Origin: Pyrenula massariospora
Taxonomy: Eukaryota > Ascomycota > Eurotiomycetes > Pyrenulales > Pyrenulaceae
Direction of reading: 5' to 3'
Assembly: GCA_021030905.1 (NCBI GenBank)
Contig: JAGFMI010000002.1
Span: 1,674,001 to 1,738,000, forward strand
Length of the DNA: 64,000 nucleotides
The position numbers and the translations under genes were made by a program. The notes under the pieces are model-generated. The model was not told where the DNA came from, did no database searches, and saw nothing but the letters and a program-made list of their open reading frames with translations. Positions 49,761-60,405 of this stretch are shown in pieces. Positions within the stretch are counted from its first letter, which is position 1, and each line of letters opens with the position of its first letter.

Positions 49761-50800
49761 TAGGACATGTCAATGGAAGTGACGGTCTTCCTATGACGCG
49801 GGGAGTTTTGTGGATGCCCTTGGGGGCCATTGGGGCAACAGATTACACCGTGCTATTCTAGGTGGCGGACTTTCTTTTCCTAGCATTGCATCATGTATTG
49901 GCAATCTCTGGACCGTCTGTGGAAGCCTGCTCGATACCATAGCTTGTTTGGACCCTTGTGAATGTCATTCTATTGGATGAAATGGATATAGATTTCTTGA
50001 GCGTAGAAATGATGCGGCAACTCTTAACTATATGTGGCCTGAGTTGCTGTCACCGGAACATTTTCTATAGACTTGGAATAAATGCTCAAACCGATTGCTT
50101 ACCTAGAAACATAATAGCTGGAACACGTCTCTTGACGGAGTTGATTCTTCACAGCTCTCCCACAGGTGCGTGCAATACAGATGACTTGGGTCCTGCAAAG
50201 TGAAAATTCATCAGTGCAGATTCTTCCACCAATTCTCCATGTTACCTTGAAAGAATTCAAAATGAACGCGCTTCTTTTCACTGGCATGATGCTGACAACG
50301 GGAATTGTGTCAGACATAGTCTTATTGACTTCTCAGCAGGCAAGACGACGGATACGTAATGATGCCATGCACTAATGGCTTTCTTGAGAGTGTCCTGCTT
50401 CATTTCACAAGGTCCAATAGGTGACAGTCGTTTTCACAGTCGTTGTTATGATCCTAAGCTTTGAATCCATTCTTTCCTTCACGCCTAGCGGCTGTCTAAG
50501 TCCTTTCGGATGTGAAGTCTGACAGTCATTCATATGTTGAAGGAACGAATTGAGGTATATGAGTGATCTTTGTCCAGTCATAGCGATGCTAATGGTATAA
50601 ATGCATGCTTTATTTCCGTATCTTCCTGCTTCCTTTATCATATTAGCTTTGCAATCCTATCTGCCCTAGTTGTAACCATCATCAATAACACTAAGAGTGT
50701 GTGTTATCGCCTCATTGTCAATTCCTATCCTCTCAAACCCGACAACTTAATATCCCACTTTGTTCCTGTTGGATAGATATATCAACTACATATATCAAGC
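49761..50800. other. Array spacer 9-10
   Basis: Non-coding. TATAAAT (50596-50602) lies about 205 bp before member 10, within GGTATAAATGC. Confidence 0.45.
50596..50602 (+). promoter_or_regulatory. TATA box of array member 10
   Basis: TATAAAT in the context GGTATAAATGC, the same 11 bases as upstream of array member 4. Confidence 0.45.
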
Positions 50801-51142
50801 ATGCCGAATGACGAAACGAAATGTCTCGGAGGTAACCGGGTGAATCCAAAACGCGAACACCAGTTCCAGCGTGCCATACGAGCCGAGCGGGAAGACAATA
50901 TCAAATGCAAAAGCTGTGGCGAAGTCATTGAATCTATCGCCGAGCTCAGAGTCTGCGTTAATCATGTTCAAACAAGCAACTCAAACACATATCCGTTTTG
51001 TAAAAGACATTTCTGTTGCAAGCCCTGCGCGGAATCATTCGTTGTTCGTCGACTAGCTGACCAAAACACGTTGGATCTTTTTCGGGAGGATGTGGTTGAC
51101 CTAGTATGCTGTGACAAGTATTTTCTTCGTATAATGAGCTGA
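50801..51142 (+). CDS. Array member 10: single Cys/His-module protein, 113 aa
   Basis: A single exon from the ATG at 50801. The module is KCLGG ... EHQF, KCKSCGEVIE, LRVCVNHV ... YPFCKRHFCCKPC. It aligns with member 8 (KCAHCGEEI; LWVC; YC ... CKKC), including the long middle loop, and the two are the closest pair of single-module genes. A short tail with CC follows. It is the last intact member. No signal peptide is seen. Confidence 0.7.
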   Translation: MPNDETKCLGGNRVNPKREHQFQRAIRAEREDNIKCKSCGEVIESIAELRVCVNHVQTSNSNTYPFCKRHFCCKPCAESFVVRRLADQNTLDLFREDVVDLVCCDKYFLRIMS

Positions 51143-52861
51143 CACAGGACAGACCACTGACTGAGGAGCGTCGCTCTTTCCAAACGGCAACAGAGACTTG
51201 TGACGGATGTTTTTAGGTATTCGGAGCCTCAGTAATATCATATGGCAAATAAGGACTCTCTTTTATGGTCATGATCGTCAGTATTTTTCAGGGGGTTCAT
51301 TCGTTCATTATTTCACTTTTCAAATCTCCATGTTAGACTAGATTTTGATAGGCCTTGGGGTTTGGTGCTTTTTTGATGTGATGCATTCCTCTGCGCGTTA
51401 GCGCCTCGGTAGACAGGTCAAGCTTTATATAGTCCAACTTGGACCCATTACATCTCCCAGCGCTTACAAAATATTAAACTTCTTCACACACACGGAGAGA
51501 TGCGTAGGATTTTTACCTATAATGGGGTTTCTGTAGTAGGAATGGTTTAACAGGATCCGTCCCTGCCGAGGCACTGTTTCTCAAGACCCTGTCTCAAAAA
51601 ACACTGCGCCGTAGGAGGGGTTTTGTCGCAACTATTTCATGGACGCTTCGCGGAAGGCTGAGATATCGAACGTGGGCAAGACATCATGCTGGTACTTCGC
51701 GTAAGAAATCTTCAGCTGGAAACTCGTATCTAAAACCCGGAGGAAGCAGAAAGTTAAGAAAGAGCAAAGAAGGGCACCGAGGAAGAATCCTGGGTATTAG
51801 AGTGAGCATTTTGACCTACTGGAGGACCCTCATGGATGATAATTGTTAGATGATCACAGGGAAGGGGTATGGTATGGTGGGGAAAGTGAGCAGGAGGCTT
51901 GCTAGTAGAGTAGCTAGCAAACTGACCAGTCGTCAATATAGTTGATTGATCATGATAAGGCTGCGGAGGCTTCTTTGAGGTAATTATTAAGCCTGGTTTT
52001 TGTATCAATGACATTGGTGATCTTTTCGAGATAAAAATTTGCGCTGTTATAGCCAACCTCCTAGGAAATGATCTTAGGTTTGATCGTGTATCGAAAATTC
52101 TTAGTACAGCTTTTCTTTTGGATCGAGCATCTAGAATGCCACAAGAATGTTAGGAAATGCTACAAAAGATACAAGAGCCGTTTGGGTATCTAAGACCGTG
52201 TACAATATATCATGGAACATTTTTTGGGCCTCAGTCTGCAGGCGGCCGTAGTAAACCATATCGCGTTGAGGAATGATAGCTCTGAGCATGTCTTGTAAGG
52301 TGGGCCTGAAAAGATAGCCGTTCTAGCTTTGACCCTCAAATGTCTAAGTCATTAGGCGATTGGGGAGAATTCTCTTGCTGGCCCACCTACTTGTTGGCGG
52401 TCTTGTCGAAGCCGATGGCCTTACATGGTCTCATATATTATCCATGGTTAATGCAGGAGACTGATTACAAATCATGATAACACAAGTATGAGCGCGCGAG
52501 ATAACAGCGAGATCTCTAGAGCCTCCACATCTTCAATAAATGATACGAAAAATGTAGCAAATACTTTTTGTCCCGCCATTCATGGCAAGAGAAAACTAGT
52601 AGGGCAGGAGGCATAGGTCTTGAGGAAATCGAGTTCGGATGAGATATCCAAGTTGCTGCGCATCTAGATCTTGTCTCTTAGGTAGTGTGTCACTAAGGTG
52701 AACATTGTTTAAGATTGTCCAACTGGGACGACTGCTTTCGGTGATAAGAGTAGATGTATATCGAATGCGCGTCTTTACATTGGATTTTAATTTACCCAAG
52801 CACGCATTTAAGAGCGTCGAATCTGTGGTTAAGATGACATGAACTCGTCCTAAAACAATCT

Positions 52862-53473
52862 CTAGGCACCAGAAGATCTCCATGACAGATATGGTAGTTC
52901 ATGCGTAGGAACGGTCTTCAGACAAAGGCGCCCCAATTCTCCGGGCGCTTCCAAGGATTGGTTGCGCCCTGGCTGTGCCGCAGACGCTCCAACATATATT
53001 ACCCATTCCAGAATCCCAGTGTTAGACATTCTTCTTCGGAAGAGTCTTCTCCAGGTGCACTCACAACTTACCTGGGGTTTCGATGTTAAGCTCTTCGGAC
53101 TGCTACTGCCATTTGCGTGGGACTTGCTGCTCAAGCCACTGTTGGCAATGGGAACAAACGCCTTGATTTCAGCAACCCTACATTTCCTCCACTCCCAACG
53201 CACACCGCCTTGCGCAGCTCGCGAAGGATGCTGATGTAGGTATCCAGCATGTCCGAAGGCTCGACGTGATAAACCAGCTGCTTGGGTTGGCGTGCAGCGA
53301 CCTGCAGAAATTTCGGGGTGCTTACTGCTGACTGGAAAGGGCTTAGACTCACCGCCGGCCGGCGACCCAACAGAAAGAGCCGATCGAGCGTCGGCTAACC
53401 TGTTCCTGTTGCGGTGGCCGTCCCTCGCAGTTCCCGAACTTCCAGCCCCCATGATTCTGATTATTTTCGACAT
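52862..53473 (-). CDS. Doubtful gene, unknown product (203-codon open frame)
   Basis: An ATG at 53473 opens a 203-codon minus-strand frame. A different frame in 53330-53180 reads more like protein (QPKQLVYHVEPSDMLDTYIS, ILRELRKAVCV). A GTGAGT donor and a TTTCTGCAG acceptor 51 bp apart, and a later GTAAGT, suggest that splicing could occur. I could not build one convincing model, and no domain is recognised. It may be a decaying gene. Confidence 0.25.
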   Translation of the reverse strand: MSKIIRIMGAGSSGTARDGHRNRNRLADARSALSVGSPAGGESKPFPVSSKHPEISAGRCTPTQAAGLSRRAFGHAGYLHQHPSRAAQGGVRWEWRKCRVAEIKAFVPIANSGLSSKSHANGSSSPKSLTSKPQVSCECTWRRLFRRRMSNTGILEWVIYVGASAAQPGRNQSLEAPGELGRLCLKTVPTHELPYLSWRSSGA

Positions 53474-54450
53474 GCCGCGCTGACGAGTGCTGCACCACCA
53501 TCTCTTAGACTCCGTGCCTTTTCTCGGATGGGCCGCATCGGAAATACGCGTTGGTTATGCTGTTCCTACGGTCGTTCGCACATGTCGCATCGCTCAATCG
53601 CTCCCTGATACGCGCTGAGAGCGATGCGCTGAGCTCTGCCATCCCTCCAATCATGCGCCAGCACCTGGCGACTGGGGCAGTGGAGCACGCAAATGCCACG
53701 TCGCAGCGCACGCCGAGGACTAAACGGGCCTAACGAAAGGTCAAATTAACGATCGTCGCTGATCCAGGAACCAACATGGGCTCGGTGGAGAACCGACGGA
53801 ACCTCGCAATTTCCAGCTGGATCTCACGGCTGCCATGCGCGATGCACATGACCTGTGGTACGCAAGGTTATTTTGGTGTTCGGTTGACGCTGACATTTGA
53901 CACCTTCTCGTGCATCGATCGCCAATTCGCACGGTGTCTGTGGGCGAAACGCCGACTGCCCACGGCCAGATCAAACGCGCCGGCACTCCTTATGGTAGGT
54001 GTTTGGAAGAATAACTTATCTGACAAGCCTTCGGGAGTGGGGCGCCAATCATGGCGGCCATGGCCACTCATCCTCGGTCGACCATCCGCCACCCCGGCCC
54101 GCCATGGGCTCGCGATCCTTCAACGGGGAAAGCTGGCCAGCATTGGGCTGATCTAGTCTCTCTCAACCTGACGTTCCTGGACGCTCTCCGCCAACCGTGT
54201 GCGTCCATCACACTCATCCTCCTCCGCAACGGCTGCCGCAATTTCTCCATGTTCCTGACTAGTAAGGTAGACGACGCCCGATCCTGGCCCTTATTCGCCA
54301 ACGGTCGATGGCCTGAAGAGTCGTGACAGGACGGCAAGGATGGAAAATCTCCATGGCTTGCTCCTTAAAACAGAGGAGGCCCAACAGGCCTCGCAATCCT
54401 CTTTTCCTTGTTTCCTACCCACAGTCTTTTGTCGCTTTGACGCGTGCCAC

Positions 54451-54634
54451 TCATTCATTGTTGCTCTGTTCATTCTTTTTCAGTCATTCTTTACAGAATC
54501 CACAGCCACGTTCACTCCCTGAACACCCCAGGAATTCACTTTACGAGCAACATAGTCATTCATTCAAACGAAAGCACGCTCATTCAGAAAGCAAAGCTAC
54601 CCAAAAGACATCGTTAGAGACGAACTATCATTCA
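54451..54634 (+). promoter_or_regulatory. CATTC-rich leader of the secreted-protein gene
   Basis: About seven copies of CATTC, several as TCATTCA, occur in the 240 bases before the ATG. The region is also CA- and T-rich, as in strongly expressed fungal leaders. Confidence 0.4.
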
Positions 54635-54686
54635 AAACCGACCTTGCAAGAATCTGTTACAGATCAAACTCAAACAATCACTCGAA

Positions 54687-55367
54687 ATGCGCACTTCAAT
54701 CATCTCCGCCCTTCTCTCCCTCACCGGCGTCCTCGCCGCTCCTACACCTCGTCCTCAGGATGCGTCGATGGTTGACGAGCCCGGTGTCTGGCTCATGAAC
54801 AAGGGCACCGAGGACAGGACCTTCTACTTCTTTGACAACAAGTCCAACGGATGTGGCACCGCGTCTCCCAACTTCAACAGCCCAGACAAGACCGTTGCCC
54901 TCAAGGCCGGCGAACTGCAATTCATCCCTCTTGCCCTCTCTTTCAAGGGTCGCGTTCAAGCCGGTCCCACCGAGGCCCCAACTGCTGACGAGTGGTGGAA
55001 CTTCTATCGGAAGGCTACCTGGGCTGAGCTCCAGCTCCAAGCCAACCCTGCATGCGGTGGTGCTGATGGTGGTGCTCACGGTGATATCTCATACCAAAGT
55101 GGTTGCGACCGCCCGGCCGTTATTCATAGCACCACCAACAACGGCATGTCAAATGGTTCCCCAGACGCCTGCCCAATGGACAACCCTGCGGCCGTCATCA
55201 CCCGACCAGACGGCTCCAAGGCTCTCGATGACAACACCAACCCTGCCGCGACTGCCGCGTTGAACGCTATTAAGGGCTTGGCAAGCAAGGTCTACACTGG
55301 CAATGCTGGCTCAGGCGTTGCGGATGTCGCGTCGCCCAACAACAGGCTAGCGATCGACTTCTTCTAG
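54687..55367 (+). CDS. Secreted thaumatin-like/fungal antigen-type protein, 226 aa
   Basis: A single exon. Residues 1-18 are a signal peptide (SIISALLSLTGVLAAP). The mature protein contains DRTFYFFDN, KAGELQFIPL, FKGRVQAG, ATWAELQLQ and GDISYQSGCDRPA, a beta-rich pattern found in conserved small secreted proteins of many ascomycetes and similar to the thaumatin fold in the GDISY-GCD part. It ends SPNNRLAIDFF. Role unknown; a place at the cell surface or in host contact is inferred. Codon use is strongly C-biased, which suggests high expression. Confidence 0.75.
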   Translation: MRTSIISALLSLTGVLAAPTPRPQDASMVDEPGVWLMNKGTEDRTFYFFDNKSNGCGTASPNFNSPDKTVALKAGELQFIPLALSFKGRVQAGPTEAPTADEWWNFYRKATWAELQLQANPACGGADGGAHGDISYQSGCDRPAVIHSTTNNGMSNGSPDACPMDNPAAVITRPDGSKALDDNTNPAATAALNAIKGLASKVYTGNAGSGVADVASPNNRLAIDFF

Positions 55368-56088
55368 ACAATCTCATGTCTCTTCCTGCATTGGCGGAGC
55401 AAGCATGCATTTCTTATATAAGGGGGCTGGTTACCTTGGGGCATTTACATCTCATTTGGTTCTGTTGTATATTTCTAAGGAGATGATCTGATGGTGGATC
55501 TACATAGTTTATTGAGGTTGACGATCAATCCATGAAAAAACTATTCCAAAACATCCTTAAGTCCAATATAATTCCAATCGTAAAATCGTACCTTATTATA
55601 TTACTAGTAGAACACGACTACTCTACAGGTTACGAGGCCTTCCCCTTTGCCAGAATACACTTGCCTTATTTGACAAACTAATAGCATCCGCGGAAATATT
55701 TTGCTTTTTCTTTCACCAAATTCTACCAAATTTCTTGATCCCACCTTTGACAACGTTCCACCTTACAACGATATGAGTGTCTTTGATCGAACCCATCATC
55801 TGACTGGTATTTGCGTTCCGTTATCTGATTATCACAAAGCGCGACGCCACTTTTTCTTTCGAAAGCGCTTTGTAGCCCGGAACAAACGAGGTCTAGCCAT
55901 GTGGTGGCTAGACCGCTATGCGATTATCGTCCACACATGGTCACACCACCCTTTGGTCGCATCCTGGACCCGATAGGCAGCACAAGCCGAATGTTGCTCG
56001 CTTCTATGCTGCTCTTACAAGGGAAGTCCAGAAAGATGATCTGGGCAAGGTAGAGGTAGGACGAGCGACTCAAATGCGCATAGTAGCG

Positions 56089-56425
56089 GACCATGAAGGA
56101 CACGAGTTCTACGCCGAACATTCAAAGGAACAATCTTATCGTTGCCCATTACCGAGGATTATATTCGCTGGCTCGGGAGACATAAAGCATGTTCGCGTGC
56201 CTGCAGATTTCCACCCACGGCTGCAGTTGTGCGGGTGAGCCCGATGCGCTGGTTTTGGTGAAGCTTCTACCAAAGCTTCGGTGCAGCTGGTCCGGCCTGG
56301 CACATCTGTGCGTGAGGTGCAACTCATGCAGTGTTTTCACGTTCTCTTCTTTATGTTATTCTTCTCTTCTGTTCATTTTGCTTGTCATCCTAGACAAGCT
56401 TTTCAACCATGAACTGAACGACTGA
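56089..56425 (+). pseudogene. Decayed array-type copy outside the array, related to member 1
   Basis: One frame contains DHEGHEFYAEHS, which matches KEGHEWFTHEYT of member 2 and the GHCF part of member 1. A second frame continues with GCSCAGEP and then LRCSWSGLAHLCVRCNSC, which matches CISCHEP and FSCKWPNCWVKHLCVNC of member 1. The two frames do not join without a break, and no start is left. It lies 5 kb beyond the last intact array gene. Confidence 0.45.
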
Positions 56426-56517
56426 CAAAGCGCCTAAAGGTGCCCCGCTCAGATGGCAACTTTCATTATTGAAAACCTCCCAACCTGATCCCCAAGGCGG
56501 TGTTAACGTCGAGCAAG

Positions 56518-57560
56518 ATGGACGAACAGGTCAGTCTACTGCAATGGCTAAGATCCCATCCTACAATTGACTGTGACACACTGAATTATGAAAGTATGCG
56601 TCTGACCCTTCAGCTGCAACAAACCTTGAGGAAGCTCCCCTCTGTCGAAAGATGTTGATCGTTCCTCTCTATCTAGCTGCCAAAGGGCTTCGTCTCTTTG
56701 TCGACTGCACCCCGATTCAAGTGCTTGCCGCCACCTCTCCGGACAACTCACAAAGCTAAAGCAAGGATCCTCAGGCTATCCTCCACAACGAAATTATCAA
56801 ACCCCGCCACGACGGCGCCGTGACACAATGCATCGGGTAGGGAGAAAATCTGTACAAGACATACAAAGATGAGGTTTCATTTGAAGAGCTGGTTGTCGAG
56901 ATTCTGGTGCGTCCCTCCAATTCAAGACACCTTTATTCTCACGGGGTCCGGACACGTTGGACTAAACACGCTCCCTAACTTAGGAACTCCGCCTCCTGCG
57001 CAACTTCCTCCCCTACACCACCGGCTACCTCCACGCCCAGGTCAATCCCTTCCACCCTGACTCAACAGAGAGAATAATTCAAAATGCTCGCCGTCCGTCA
57101 TCATCCTCACTCACTGCCATCACCACCAATACCACCCCTTCCGCCCCTCTAGCCGTCTCCGCCTAGCCTAATTATCGCTTCTCTCTTCTACAGGCTTCGT
57201 CTCCCTCACTGACCACCTTGTCCCGTACCTCCCGGCCACACGCCTCTGTACATGAATGAGTTGAGGGCGCACTTCGACACAAGCTGTATTGATCGAGCGC
57301 CGTTGTTTGGGCTCTGCATGTCAGCACAAGAATGCTATGAGAGACATAAGTTCAAGACGAAGACGCTTGCTGCGAGTCTGGCGAGCACGGATGAATATCT
57401 ACGGTGCGGTTGGCGGGGATGAAGCATATCACGGTGTCGGAGCGGTTGCTGGGCAGTTCGCGGGGAAGAGTACTTTGAAGGGGGATCTGGGGGAGAAGAG
57501 TATATTTCAGTCAGGGATGGATGCAGGCGAGGTCGAGGTGGAAAAGATAGATTAGGCACA
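56518..57560 (+). pseudogene. Broken transaldolase-family gene
   Basis: Family-like segments appear in the right order in different frames. They are MDEQVSLLQWLRSHPTIDCD at the start, LFVDCTPIQVLAA, DEVSFEELVVEIL, LRNFLPYTTGYLHAQ and NPFHPDSTERIIQNAR, then LYMNELRAHFD, SAQECYERHKFKTKTLAASL, and LAGMKHITVSERLL. These correspond to the N-terminal, barrel and C-terminal parts of fungal transaldolase-like proteins. Stops after FVDCT..., frame changes, and loss of the segment with the Schiff-base lysine show that it is non-functional. Intron remnants (CTTAG and CTACAG acceptors) are still visible. Confidence 0.65.
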
Positions 57561-57834
57561 TCGGGAAGGGGACTGGCACGCAGCGATGAAGAGTCGAGAT
57601 AACGGGGAGGGAGAGAGTGGAGGGAGGCCATTGAGATTTTTTGCAAGATGCAGAGGAAGCTAAAGGACCTTGTTAGGAGCAGGGTGGGAGGCTGATAGCG
57701 TAAGCGGTCTTGGACGCTTGATTGACAGACACGGTATGCAGCTTCCTGAGAGCTTGCTCTCGTGCAGAGGATCGATGATGGTAAACATGCGCCTGACTAT
57801 TCACGGCGTAATCTTGCACTAAATAGCTCGCTGG

Positions 57835-58095
57835 TCATGCCCATTCCACGAATGAGAACGCCTCCGGAAAATAAAGAATTTTTCCAGAATAATCTACTAA
57901 TATCAGGCGTTCCAGTTGCAGCTCATAGATGAGTTCTAGAACCCCGTCGTTGTTGGGAATGGGAAATGGGAAATCTAGAACGCCCGTGTTTTGCGCTCTA
58001 CTGGGGTCTGGACCGACGGGCGCTCTGGCGGACGCGCGCTGCTTGCGGGGTTTGGATTGGGTTAGTGGGCTGCCGTTTTTCGGGGGGCTTCCCAT
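57835..58095 (-). CDS. Small orphan ORF, 86 aa
   Basis: An ATG frame reading MGSPPKNGSPLTQSKPRKQR, then FPFPIPNNDGVLELIYELQL. A basic, Pro-rich start and a hydrophobic-alternating end give it some protein character. It slightly recalls the start of fungal proteins with an LPxEIRNxIY box, but the match is weak. It may be a truncated copy. Confidence 0.3.
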   Translation of the reverse strand: MGSPPKNGSPLTQSKPRKQRASARAPVGPDPSRAQNTGVLDFPFPIPNNDGVLELIYELQLERLILVDYSGKILYFPEAFSFVEWA

Positions 58096-58376
58096 AACAT
58101 AGCACCACCTTGAGCAGAGAGCTCACATCCGATCCGAAAGATAATCAAGATTAAATATTGTCAAGTCAAACTTAAAAGGGTCTTACTGTTACTCCCAAAA
58201 TCCAGCTATATCGGAAGTGAACATTTAGGTCCTGATAAATAACGAGCAGGGATGGCATCTCAGCTGGAGCCTTCAGGACAAGGCTGCGACCATGCAGTCC
58301 AGCAAATATATCTTGAACCGCTAAGGTTTCCATCTTTCTTTTGCGATGAAAGTTCTCATTTCTAGTATATTAAGTC

Positions 58377-60405
58377 ATGGCCCAGTACCATCAGCCGTTT
58401 GTCTATGATCCTCTAGGACCAGGAGAAATCCGACTACTCTATGCGTCTGCTCGAGCTGACGAGGCTGTATGGTGTCTCAGAGCAGTGAATCTATACGCTC
58501 AACAATCCGAATCTGAACCCGCTTATGACGCCCTGTCTTACACATGGGGAGACCAGTCTCGGACTTTTCCTTTCACATGTAACGGCAAGGAGCTTCGGAT
58601 CCACCACAATTTGAAGGAAGCCTTGCCGTATCTCGCGAAGCGGCAATCATCGCTGCCGATATGGATAGATGCCATTTGTATCAATCAGTCCGATGAATCT
58701 GAAAAGTTTGCACAGATCCGCATGATGCACAGCATCTATAGCCGAGCTACTCAAGTCTGGGTGTGGCTAGGATGTGGCCCTAGTGATAGCAAAGAGGCTA
58801 TCGCGTTGTTGCCCCGGATTACGGAGGCCGGAAAGAAAGCGAAGTACCACTTGCACGCACCTGTTGTTCTGCCCTCTCCAGAGTCTAAGGGCCTGCCTAG
58901 TTCTCTCTCACCGGTGTGGCCGGTGGTGTACCAGCTCATCGATAATCCATGGTTCTACCGCCTATGGGTTGTGCAGGAGGTTTCGCTGGCTAAGCGCGTT
59001 AGAGTACTTCATGGAAGCAACGAGGTCGACTGGGATGCACTGGGAGAAGCGATTGACTCTGCTTGGAACCTCGGCGCCAATTTACGTGGAGCGCATGGGC
59101 AGAAACTCCATAAGTCGATTCACAGTAACTGCAACGTGTTCCAGATCCGTCAATTGACGCAAGACTCCAGCTTGCAGCCACGATGGACAGATCGTCTACT
59201 GTGTAGAGTTTTGCGGATGCTCATGAGCCATCACTGCTCGAACCCCTATGACCGGGTCTTTGGCATCCTCGGGTTTCTGACGGAGGGGCAAATAGAGCGC
59301 ATCGGACTGGGTAAAAATCCGTCACTGATCGATCTCTACACAAGATTTAGCCGCTTCCTCCTGTGCAACGTTGACCCCAGTGAATCGGATTGGTGGGACT
59401 TCTTCAACATGGCTGCGAACCCAAAGACGCTCTTGAAGTTGCCGAGCTGGTGTCCTGATCTCCACAGCTTGAACGATTGTCAATATCCCTCTCTCCGCCG
59501 ATACGCCGAGGACGAGTGTAGAAACTACAACAAATATCGGGCTAGTAGCTGTACTAGCGTTGCCTCACAATCCAGTGATCTCCGCGAGCTGACAGTGCGC
59601 GGCAAGGTTTTCGACACCGTGCACCGAATATATCCTGAGATCCCGAATGCTTCAAAATGGCGTAGTGACTGTGAATCTAATGACACGACTTGCACAATAC
59701 TTCTTGATGTTCGTGTCTGGGAAAAAGCTGTAGCCGAGGCTATCCTGGGAGCCCAGATCCGGCCGGAAGATCCGACAACACTAACCCTTCAGAATGAAGG
59801 AAATGACAAGATTCCGACGAAAGTGACTTTAGACGACTATTGGCGTACGCTTGTTGGCAATCTTACGAAAACAAAAGGCTACACTCACACATACGAAGCG
59901 TTTTGCGATTTCAGGCGCGGTCTAGATGAGTGGGCGAAATTCCTTGAGAAATTCGGTTGGGTTTTTGGCATCAGAGCGTAGGTAACAGATCTCCGCAGCG
60001 CTGGCAGGCGAGAAGAAGAGATACTAACTTATGAGTAGGGCCACTGACCATGGCACATCTGATTGTAGGAAAGACTTGGACTTGACGAAGGAAGACGCGG
60101 AAGCGGTAATGCTCACACAACCTAACACGCCTTGCACGAGATTCGTAATCGACATCATAAGTCTATTGGCGTCCAGACGCCTGTTCACCACTTCTCAGGG
60201 CAGAATTGGATTCGGGCCGAAGGCGGTTCAGGAAGCAGATGTGGTTTGCATTTTCAACAATGCGACGACGGCACATATTTTGCGTCGAGAGAATGGCGGA
60301 GACACTGGGACGTATAGAGTGTTAGGAGAAGCGTACGTCCATGGAATGATGAATGGGGAGATTGAAACGACAGGCTTCGAGGAGCAGGATATTCGGCTCG
60401 TGTGA
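58377..60405 (+). CDS. HET-domain (heterokaryon incompatibility) protein, 2 exons, 655 aa
   Basis: HET-domain proteins trigger incompatibility or defence-type cell death in filamentous fungi. Exons are 58377-59977 and 60039-60405. The 61-bp intron has a GTAGGT donor, TACTAAC branch point and GTAG acceptor; unspliced, the frame stops at 59981. HET motifs are YDALSYTWGDQ near residue 50, LPIWIDAICINQSD near 95, IYSRATQVWVWLG near 122, and NPWFYRLWVVQEVSLA near 190. The C-terminal part carries the usual RRLFTTSQGRIGFGP and EADVVCIF. Length is typical. The partner or trigger is unknown. The membrane-protein gene 1.7 kb downstream belongs to a type often seen in fungal accessory regions. Confidence 0.88.

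Larger units (their letters stand above)
51143..54686. other. Large intergenic stretch after the array
   Basis: 51143-52500 is AT-rich and empty. 52.86-53.47 kb holds a doubtful minus-strand gene (listed). 53.7-54.3 kb has GC-balanced sequence with overlapping small frames but no recognisable product. The last 240 bases form the leader of the secreted-protein gene. Confidence 0.4.
55368..58376. other. Intergenic stretch rich in gene relics
   Basis: 55368-56080 is non-coding. 56089-56425 carries a decayed array-type copy, 56518-57560 a broken transaldolase-family gene, and 57835-58095 a small orphan frame (all listed). The remainder is the HET-gene promoter. Confidence 0.5.

Noticed and set aside
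34500-52500. Idea that array genes are secreted effectors
   Set aside because: None of the ten has an N-terminal hydrophobic signal segment; starts are charged or Pro-rich.
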